Positions 49,682-58,343 of a stretch of DNA of 64,000 bases are shown here, one piece after another. The stretch is from contig VXBP01002303.1 in NCBI GenBank assembly GCA_013400115.1, positions 273,503-337,502 on the forward strand, read 5' to 3'. This DNA comes from Rhinopomastus cyanomelas. Its lineage: Eukaryota > Chordata > Aves > Bucerotiformes > Rhinopomastidae. The position numbers and the translations under genes are program-made. The notes below the pieces were generated by a model that saw only the letters and a list, made by a program, of their open reading frames with translations, made no database searches and was not told the DNA's origin. Each line of letters opens with the position of its first letter. Position 1 is the first letter of the stretch.

Positions 49682-52600
49682 TTTGAGGGACACTTGAGCC
49701 AGAGATGGGCTATGAAGCTGGCACTGGTCATAGCAGCACTTCTCCATCCTCACACACTTTGTGCTGTCATTTGGACTTCTGCACAGCTTCTGTAAAACGC
49801 AGTGCGAGCAGAGTAGATGCACATCAGATGTGCTGAGGGAACACTGCTGAAAGATCAACCTGGAGAATTGGACCTAACTGACTGACACCTAAAATTGTAC
49901 AAATAAATTTATCCAATAGCAGCCTCCACCCTCCCAGTAATCACAGTACCTCTCTGACCGGAAGCTCAAGACAGACCATCTGACCACTTGGGCCAGTTAC
50001 CTGTTCAGTAATCTTTACAAGAGTCCAGAGTCTCCCCTTCCAACCCCAGGCCCATTGAGAGCAGTATCCAGTTTTCAGTTATGAAAAGGGTGTTCGTCTA
50101 AATAAATCTGACGTGATCCACCAACACGTTTCAGAAGCACAGATGCTTTGTCCCGCTATTTACTAAAGAGGTTCACACTTAGATGAAAGCAGTGAAATCA
50201 AGGCACTGAATAAAGCCTGGAACAACATCATGATTTAAGGAATTCATTGGGAGCTTTTGGGAGGAGGAAAGCTTCACGAAGGCAAAGCCAGGTTGTTTCC
50301 TGTACAGCAGCAGAGCACAGGACCGGCACACAGTCCAGTACTGGTTTGTGTGTCGTTTGTCTTTGTTCTCCTCAGCACACAAATTAGCGTCCTGCATCCA
50401 GGGCCCGTCAGTAAAAGGAGAATCAGGCACCCCCAGCTGCAGGAGCTACCCGCCATGAAACTCTCTCTCTGAGTGACACCAGGTTGTTTCTAATTTGATG
50501 TTTTTTCCCAGTGTAATCTCTGTGGGTTGGGATGTGCACAGCCCCCTGATGTTCAATGATCTTTTCTCAGTGTATACATAATGCAAAGAAAGAAAGAAAT
50601 TAATTTGTTGTGTAATTCACTGCTTCTGAGCGGTGCTGCTCCGGAACTGGATTTCCCAGTGTGTTATTAGTGGAGAAAATGGTACCATCCCTTCACCATC
50701 CCTCACCAGCTTGTTTAAAGAGCAGAGGAATTTGTAGTGGGATATAATCATATTGGATTTGTATTTTCTGCCTTATTGTTGGAGGTGAAATAAAGCAGCT
50801 TCAGGGGTTCACACTTGAACGCTTTCCGTTCGAGCTGATAGTCTGAGCTATAACAGATCTTTCTGCCGAGATACCATACGAGACGTTAATCTCTTGCTTC
50901 AATGACACTCCTAAGTAGCTGCTTACTATTAGTCTGCAGGTGTATAAAGATGAACAGTTCTGGATGGCTTCCACTGCTCCATTAAAACCAGTAGTTTTGT
51001 GTTTTCTCTGCTGCGCATCACCCGTTGCCTCTTCTCAATGGGTTCACAGCATCTGTTTACTGTGAATATATCATTTTCCTTATCTTCACAACCAGCAGAG
51101 AAAATGATTAGTTACCTGGGTGCACAAAGGTCTGGAAGCCAGATGCAAATATTCATTGTGCTTATTTGCATTACTCACAGTAAGACTGGATGTTATCTTA
51201 ACATCGCCCCGCTCTGGGATGCTCTGGGAATATAAAGCCTTTAGAAACCCTCCTCAGAGCTGGCCTTCCCAATCCCCACCTCTGGCTGAGAAACAGAACT
51301 ACAAAAGGACAGGGTTTTACTTGGATGAGTTGCTTTTTCCCTAGAGCAGTCTACCTGTTGGAATCAAAGAGAGCAATGCAGATTTTACTCACATCAGCAG
51401 CTTCCCTCTCAATCGTGCTTTTACATTCTCCTTCAGCAGCTGTAGCTCTCTCACTGCATTTGCTTTCTTTCCTCTCTCTCTCTTCAGGCTGCTGCTTGCA
51501 AGCCATCTCCCTTGTTACTGGCCTTTGTTTCCTCCCTGCTTCCAGCCTTTAGTTTGAAATCAGAGGGTTTCATTTCCCCACCTTTAACCCTCCATTGTTC
51601 TGCTTCTGTCTGCACCCCTGACCCAGATTCCTTGGGCTACAAAGCAGCTTCTTGTCCTTGGGGCCGGAGATTTTATTTCAGCTCTCAGGTAAATTCAGTG
51701 TGTCTGCTTTTCTGCAGTCAGACCTTCGGAGATGGGTCCGTGGTGCCACGTTGAGCCTGGTAGTTGATTTTTTACAAGAGAGCCCCGTGACACTCAAGCT
51801 CTTTTGGATCATCATTTCTAAACCTATTACATTCTAACCCATCCAGGAGATTTCAGGCGTTTGTTCTGACGCGTAACAGGTTTAAAGCAATACTTAACAG
51901 TTGCTGTGTGTGATCTAAAGAGATTCTCAATATCTTCTTGATGCAGTGAAAGCATCTGAAAGCCTTAAGGTGAACCTGGAGAAGCACAAAGCTCTTTGTT
52001 ATTTTTGATTTACTGCTGTAGTCGTGGTGAAAGCTTATTGATAATTTTGTGAGCATGGTAAGAAAGAGGAATTGACATCATTTCCCATGATTCTATGCCC
52101 ATTTGTGTGTGGCAGCTGTAGAGTCATCAGCTTTTAAACTCTTTCAACTTTAAATTCCATCAGCTTTTCTGAAACACCCCCAAACACATACCCTCCCATG
52201 CTTAGCTACTGAAATACTTCAGATAACAAGAATTGAGTGTGTTTTCTGCAGAACTGGAGAGCCCAGCAGCATCCAGTTCACTCCACTACACATAGAATGA
52301 CTTCTAAATAAACCTTTCCAGCTCCTTGTTGTTGTTTTAAGCAAGTTCTGTGAACGCACGAGGTTCCTCGTGAGAGCAGAGTGACACTGGCCTTTGGGTT
52401 CAGCAACACAGCACAAGAGCCAGGTGATGGAAAGGCTGTCAGCCACATGGCTCTGTAGCTTGCACAGCTAATTTCTGAGTTTCTTTCTAATTGATACCTC
52501 CTGCCATCTGCTCCCGAGCTATCCCTCAGCTGCCCATTCCCTCACAGTCTCCTGCCCCCACTCTACACCCTGTAATTTTGAATCAACTGCCCAAAGGCTG

Positions 52601-54580
52601 CTAATGAGGGCTGGCTGCTGCCATGAGTAGCTGGGTGGGAAGAAGGTGCTGGCAGTGGCAAGTGAGATGCGAGATGGTCAGGTCAGCTGAGGCAGAGCTC
52701 CTAGAGCATCATTCAAGCAGGCTCAGATGGTTCTTTCTCATTGCTGTTTTAACTGCAGATTCCTGAGCAAAGTCCCCAGATTTAAAACAGAAATTACATT
52801 AAAGCCCCCTTTGCTTTGTAAAATTGGTTTAGTTGTGCCTCTGAGGTATATTCCTTCTGATTCTATCCCCACTGCCTGTGTTCCTGAGCACCTTGTGGCT
52901 TTCTGGAAGAAGCAAGTAATCAAGAAGCACTGCACCAACCTAGTTTGGGGTGGTTGGGGGTTTTTTTTAAGGAGTCTTTTTGTACTTTCCAGTCTATATT
53001 TGAATCTGTCTTTTCTTGTCTAACTCTCCATTTGGTGCCTTAGCATACGGGAAGCTGATTTTATGGGAGAGAAATGCATCTATACATGCAAAGAGCTGTA
53101 GATGTATATACAAGTGAAAGGGGTTTTTCTGCCAAGAGCTCCAAATTGGACAAGATTGAAAAAGAGGAAAGGATGGCAACCATAACTCTGTCCTGCTGGT
53201 GTGGGAGAAGCTCTGGTGTTGGTGGGACAATCAAGGAAAACTGTAGTTTTGTTCAGATACTTTGCTTTTCCTAAAGCCTTCAAGTAGATCTTCAAGAGCA
53301 TGGAAGTCGCCGACTTCCCATAGATTTCTGATGGGCTGAAATACCTACAAGATCTGGGATGCAGAAGCCTTATGTTCCCCAAAAATGCCAATCAAAATGA
53401 ATTCATTAAAACCCCACCTTGGAGTTTTAGATGGCTTTTTCTTCTCAAGACGTCCTCACACGTTTTTCCTGAGCGCCTGCAGAAGCAGCAGGGAAATTAG
53501 GGCTCTATTTGTATAAGGTTTTTAGGTTATGGATGCCAGTGGCTTGTGGGTTTTATTACTGCTGTGTGCTAACATGGTCAAATTATTAGGTTTTTTCATC
53601 CTGAGCTAATAATACCAAGGCTACCGGCATGAGGCAGAAAGTCTTCCAGGAAAAGGTAGAAGCTGCTGGAATATTTCATAGTTTGGTTTCCCCATGCCAC
53701 AGATTTTTGGGCTTTAGTTAAAATAAACAAATTGTAATGCAGCTATTAGTGAACATCAGAAGGAATCAAACACTGCAGCTGCAAATAGTTCACTGACTCC
53801 CTCGATTGTCACATTTTCCACTCGTACAATAGAGTTTATTGCAGTGGGCTCTGCCTTTGAAGAAGGAATTATGTCTCCTGTGTTGGGGAAAAGACAGTTA
53901 CAGGGAGTAAAATGATCCTCCATCAGGTGATTGGTCTGATGTTGCAGACTGGAAAGAGTTTCTCCAAATTCCATGAAAACTCAGTAATTTTAAGTGACTT
54001 TAGTATGTTTTGTGTTTTTATGGCACTGATTAGAAACCTGTAGATGATGAAATGCTACAGCCCTGGCAAGAATCTAATAAAGATACCCCCGGGATTGATT
54101 TTGATTGACTACAGTTGCCTCTCAGTTTTTATTTTGCTGTATATGAACAGACATGAGCAAGCACAGTTGAATTAACCCTTTCTGCACCCAACTGCTGTGA
54201 TTAGGTGCTTAGGTTTCATTACTTGGGTGCCTGTGTTTCACTACTTTGAAACACAAGCACCCCACAAAGCAGAAGGCAGGTTGAGAATTTGACTCCCAGG
54301 TCTGGCACAAGTGTCACCTTCTCAGTAAAACACCCAGGTGTTCTGCTTAGAGAAACAGGAGCAATGCTGAGATCACATCCCTTTGGAGACCGTGGATGCT
54401 GAGCCTGTCTGCAATTTTCTGTGAGAGCTGTTGTGGTTATTAAAGTGCAGAACTGAGCATAGGGAAGCAGTTCTGTTCTTCTTTTCCTGCGGGCACGGCA
54501 GGTAACGCTGCTCTTGAAGTACTCAGGGATGAGGCTGTGCTATCAGTAAAGTGTATTGCCCTATGCTCTGTGAAATTAGG

Positions 54581-54704
54581 ATTCAAGGTCAGGCTGGATG
54601 GGGCTCTGAGCAGTCTGTTCTAGTTAGAGATGTCCCTGATTGTTGTAGGGGGGTTGGACTGGATGACCTTTGGCAGTCCCTTCCGTCCCAGTACATTCTA
54701 TGAT
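54581..54704 (+). mobile_element. CR1 3'-end fragment
   Basis: ATTCAAGGTCAGGCTGGATGGGGCTCTGAGCAGTCTGTTCTAGTTAGAG and the tail CCCAGTACATTCTATGATAG. It shares the CAGTCTGTTCTAGTTAGAG signature with the copy at 6012. Confidence 0.9.
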
Positions 54705-54773
54705 AGCCCAGTACAGGCTATGAAACCTGTGCCCTGGGGTGTAACAGCAGTGCCTGGGGTTAAGGGGACACAG

Positions 54774-54832
54774 AGAATCACAGGATGTCTTGGTTTGGAA
54801 GGGATCTTTGAGATCATCAAGTCCAACCTCCA
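54774..54832 (-). mobile_element. Short CR1 3' end, reverse
   Basis: AGAATCACAGGATGTCTTGGTTTGGAAGGGATCTTTGAGATCATCAAGTCCAACC is the complement of a CR1 3' end. It sits tail to tail with the copy ending at 54704, only about 70 bases away. Confidence 0.8.
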
Positions 54833-55159
54833 AATGCTTTGCAGTAGCTCAGCCTTTGTGGTGTTGTGTGGTTGCTAGAAGTAAGGATCACCCAGGAAGC
54901 ACTTGCTTGGCTTTCACAGAGGACAATCTCAGCCCCATCTATAAGGAAAAAGTAAGTTTTCAGTCACTTCCTGAACATTTCAGGAACAACTGTCATAAAA
55001 CTCAATTCTGCCAGTCTCCACGTTGACTATCAAAGCAGGAGCCCCACCAGCCACTGAGGTTGCCCTGCAGAACTCACAAGTGCTCCCACACTCATGGTCA
55101 AGTTTGGCTAGAAAGCTCTGTGGACATGTAAAATGTTATTAATAATTGTAGTTCTTCAG

Positions 55160-55262
55160 TCACAGAATCATAGAGTGGATGAGGTTGGAAGGGGCCTCAG
55201 AGATCCTGTAGTTCCAAGCCCACTGCCGTGGGCAGAGGCATCTCTCACCAGACCAGGTTGTT
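55160..55262 (-). mobile_element. Short CR1 3' end, reverse
   Basis: TCACAGAATCATAGAGTGGATGAGGTTGGAAGGGGCCTCAGAGATC, then CCACTGCCGTGGGCAGAGGCATCTCTCACCAGACCAGGTTG. The subfamily differs from its neighbours and the edges are approximate. Confidence 0.8.
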
Positions 55263-55624
55263 GTCACCTGTAGCTGTAAGTAGAATCAGGGTTTGAAGGA
55301 AGAGATTAGAAAAAGTAACTCACAGCACCTTTGGTTCAAATTAGGGACGGAGTTGTTCAGCTGTAGCAGTTCTTGTTCTGGTAATGAAATGGAATCTTTT
55401 GGGGAGCTAAGAAAGAAACTTAGAAATAGTGAGTAAGAGTTCAGAGCTACCAAGACATTTAATGAAGAACATCTTCTGTATCTGACCTTCCCTCTGGTAA
55501 GAGACCCACCTGCTAACAATAGTTGCAGCTATTTATAATTGAAGCAAAGCCTAAAATCATATAAATTTAGAGCAATAGTCTACTCTTTATAAATTATTCA
55601 CTATGTAAACATATTATTAAGTTG

Positions 55625-55815
55625 AAACTATTTGGTTTATTTAAACTCGTGTGAGTTTATTCAGTTTATTTGAGTTTATTCAAGTTTATTCAGTTTATTT
55701 AAGTCTACACTATTTCGTTTGTTTCAGTTTAAATTATTCAATTTATTTTTGCTTACTAATTTTATTAAAGTTTATTGAGTTTATTTAAGTCCAGAATACT
55801 CAGTTTAAGTTGAAA
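55625..55815 (+). repeat. AT-rich minisatellite of GTTTATT units
   Basis: Degenerate units of 9-12 bases built on GTTTATTYA/GTTTATTTRA follow one another, for example CAGTTTATTTGAGTTTATTCAAGTTTATTCAGTTTATTTAAG. It ends about 30 bases before the CR1 fragment at 55845. Confidence 0.85.
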
Positions 55816-55844
55816 CTTTATTTACACTGACTTCCTGAACGTTT

Positions 55845-55934
55845 AGAATCATAGAATCATTAGGGATTGGAAGGGACCTCAAAAGATCATCTAGTCCAAT
55901 CCCCCTGACACAGCAGGATCACCTAGACCAAATC
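55845..55934 (-). mobile_element. Short CR1 3' end, reverse, young group
   Basis: AGAATCATAGAATCATTAGGGATTGGAAGGGACCTCAAAAGATCATCTAGTCCAATCCCCCTGACACAGCAGGATCACCTAGACC is a clean complement of the dominant group's 3' end. It is 5' truncated to about 90 bases. Confidence 0.9.
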
Positions 55935-56648
55935 ATAGAGTCAGTCAATTTCTGGAGCTATATGAAATGTGAAATCTTTATGTGCACAGAGGTTAGATTC
56001 ATTTAAGTCTTTGGTTTTCTGTCGTTCTTGAAGCAGTTTGCTCACTAAGAATAAGACCCAATTTTCAGAACAGACACATTAGCGATCAGCAGAGGTGTCT
56101 GAACTGGATTATTTATCAACCTCTCTACAGCCTGTACTCTTCTAAGGCAATAAAAATAGGGGTAGAAATCCAGGCTAATTTTCTTTTATTCAAATAATGA
56201 GTTTCCTATACTTTGGGTTCTTTATATCTCACATTTAACTGGTTAAGCTTCACATTTGGGAGGGGGTTTTAGCACCTCCCTCTCGCTTCCTGTCTACCCG
56301 TTTGGGTTGTTTGCTCTTCCTCTCCGAGCAAGTTTGCACTGGCTGGCATAGAAATTCTTTACAAATTCTATCTATAGACTTTGTTTTCAGAATTAGCACT
56401 TTGAAACCTTCCTTGGCTGCAGCATTTCTTTTGTGGCATCTGCACTGAATTCAGCGGAGCCACTTGGTCCAATTTTTGTAGTTCTATTCTGTCAGGAAAG
56501 AAATTCTGTTTTCTTGCACTGCAGTGGGAGTGGGATAGAATTGTGCTTCAGTCTCATCTGTTTCAGGCTCGGAATATAGGCCACGCGAAAATACTCTGCT
56601 TAGTGGCAGCTTTCTCGCTGGTCTTTGCGGAGTCCTTGTGGGGAACAG

Positions 56649-56981
56649 CGAATAAATGGCGACATCAAATCCATTTTGGGGAGAATGAAGAAGTGGGGGA
56701 GAGGTGAATAAATGGGGGGGGGAGTGAAGAAGTTGGGTGGAAGTGAATAAATGGGGGTAAAGTGAGTAAGTTGGGGGGAAGTGAATAAATGGGTGAAAAA
56801 GCAATGAAGTGGGGTAAGGTGAAGAAGCAGGGAAAAGCCAATAAATGGGGAAGAAGGCAGAGAAGTGGGCAAGAAGGTGAATAAATGGGGGAGGAAAGTG
56901 AAGAAATGGGAAAGAAAGCAAAGAAATGGGGAAGAGAGTGAATAAGTGGGGGAAGCAAGCAAATATATGGGGGAGGAAAGA
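56649..56981 (+). repeat. Purine-rich minisatellite, unit about 19-20 bp, about 16 copies
   Basis: The + strand is almost pure A and G. Degenerate units alternate between GTGAATAAATGGGG-like and GTGAAGAAGTGGGG-like forms, each followed by a short purine spacer. Six units carry the hexamer AATAAA, at 56651, 56707, 56746, 56784, 56840 and 56880. The array ends about 200 bases before the CpG patch of the candidate SHANK2A promoter. The complementary strand is stop-poor and gives long Phe/Pro/Leu/Ser/His-rich frames that are artefacts of the repeat. Such strand asymmetry can favour triplex or R-loop structures; that is inference. Confidence 0.9.
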
Positions 56982-57179
56982 ACCCCAAATGAATACCAGC
57001 CCCGTCCAAATAAACACCACATCCCAAATAAACAGCAGGAAGCCTCAGTGCACTGAGAGCTGTGCAAGTTCCCGATGCACCTCTCTGCCAGGCTTCTCCT
57101 TTCCCCACATGCAAGCTGCCAGAGCACCTTCTCCCACTCCTCTCTCCCCACCCCTGCCCTTTCCAAATGCGAATTTCTG

Positions 57180-57345
57180 GCCCCCTCGTTGCCGCGGCCG
57201 CCCGCAGCTCCCGTTGGCTCTGGCACAAAGGCAGTGCCCGCGGGAGCAGGAGTAGCGTCTGCGAGGCTGTGCCGGTGCTGTTCACATGACTAATGCTGTG
57301 AAAGATAGCGAGATGGTTTCTTTATTTATTTTTTTTCGAGCAGCT
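57180..57345 (+). promoter_or_regulatory. SHANK2: Candidate SHANK2A promoter: small CpG-rich patch
   Basis: About eleven CpG dinucleotides fall within roughly 95 bases (57185-57275), including a GCGGCCGC octamer at 57194-57201 and GCCCGCGGG at 57236-57244. The flanking intron is mostly CpG-poor. The patch lies 390-480 bases upstream of the SHANK2A ATG, as expected for a TATA-less promoter. No convincing TATA box was seen. Placement as the promoter is inferred from position and composition. The noncoding first exon and its donor could not be fixed. Confidence 0.45.
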
Positions 57346-57614
57346 CCAGTCTATGCACAGTTGGCTCCCAGCTGACAGACAGAATGTGGGGTGGGCTTTG
57401 TCACCAGAACGCTGGGTACTGCATGCCCAGCTATGCTCGCAATTACACGGTGCCCAGAAACCTGCTGCTTATGTCAGGGTGCAGGCAGCCTGAACACATA
57501 GAAATTGGGTAGCTCGAGGATTTTATTTCCATTTTTTATTATTATTTTTAAAAATTTATCATTTTTATTATTTTCTATATTTTTGGGGTGGTTTTTTTGC
57601 CTCTTTCTTCCCAG

Positions 57615-57660
57615 CAAAGGTTATGTAATGAGGGGATTGCTGCTAAAGTAAAAAGGGAAA
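57615..57660 (+). other. SHANK2: Probable 5' leader of the SHANK2A start exon, with two tiny uORFs
   Basis: A long pyrimidine tract ending TTCTTCCCAG (AG at 57613-57614) sits just upstream. The start exon could therefore be an 83-bp spliced second exon fed by a noncoding first exon, or simply the 3' part of an unspliced first exon; the sequence alone cannot decide. The leader contains ATG directly followed by TAA at 57623-57628. An overlapping ATG at 57628 opens a seven-codon frame that stops at 57651, nine bases before the SHANK2A ATG. Confidence 0.5.
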
Positions 57661-57697
57661 ATGAAGTCTTTGTTAAATGCCTTCACAAAGAAAGAAG
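57661..57697 (+). CDS. SHANK2: SHANK2 alternative first coding exon (SHANK2A/ProSAP1A N-terminus)
   Basis: Short coding exon reading MKSLLNAFTKKE and then one base of a split codon before a strong GTAAGC donor. It matches, from memory, the N-terminus of the mammalian SHANK2 isoform that lacks the ankyrin repeats and begins just before the SH3 domain. The phase-1 ending is the same as that of the ankyrin exon at 12344, so both join the exon at 61080 and both create the same GTG valine. The resulting N-terminus is MKSLLNAFTKKE followed by VPFREAP. It lies inside the 48.7-kb intron of the long form, 3.4 kb before its acceptor partner. The frame is far too short to be found by ORF length. The start is chosen because the ATG opens the conserved peptide; the two upstream ATGs reach stop codons at once or after seven codons. 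Confidence 0.9.
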
Positions 57698-58294
57698 GTA
57701 AGCGATGAAAGCAGAACACTTTGATGTTTCAGAGCGGCGTTTTCTCGTGTATGATCGGCGTTAGGGACTCTCTGATCAGGCAGTTCCTGCAGCTTCTCTG
57801 TCAAAATGATGCTGTGTTAGACGGTCCATTGAGGTGACTGATTGTTAAGGCTGGATGTGACTTTGCTCGTTCTGGGGTTTTGCTCGGAAAGAGTCAGGGA
57901 GTTAGGGGGATATTGTTTGGTTCCTGAAGAAATGTGTTTGGAGGCACATGAGGAATTTCCTGGGTGAATCTTGTCAGTGTCTGGGGCTTAACTGCCCCTT
58001 CAGACGGATGAAATGCCAGGAGTTAGAAGCCTGAGAGCTGGAGGAAGGATTCAGTGATACTTTCAGATATGCTTTTGAGGATGAAAGCTGTAAACTTCAG
58101 GGGCATGGAGGCATTTTCATGTCATTCTATATCAAGTGGGGTTTTTTCCCCCCCAACAAGTTCTACAACTTGTACTTAACAGTTGCGAAGCTGAGGGAGA
58201 TATTGGGGAAGACCCCTACAGCAGGGGTTAAAGTGTGGGCAGTGGCGTTTCACTGTTTAGTGCTGTAGTCCTGTTTTCTGAATTATTTTTGTGA

Positions 58295-58343
58295 GAATAA
58301 TGTAAATAATGCCTGGAAGAATAATATAAGTGATGCCTATAAG
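58295..58343 (+). repeat. Short tandem duplication, 24-bp unit
   Basis: GAATAATGTAAATAATGCCTGGAA is followed by GAATAATATAAGTGATGCCTATAAG, in the intron between the SHANK2A start exon and the linker exon. Confidence 0.7.

Noticed and set aside
56484..57285. Three overlapping minus-strand frames of 178-208 residues rich in Phe, Pro, Leu, Ser and His
   Set aside because: They run through the purine minisatellite, whose complement lacks stop codons in several frames at once. The periodic peptide merely reflects the repeat unit.
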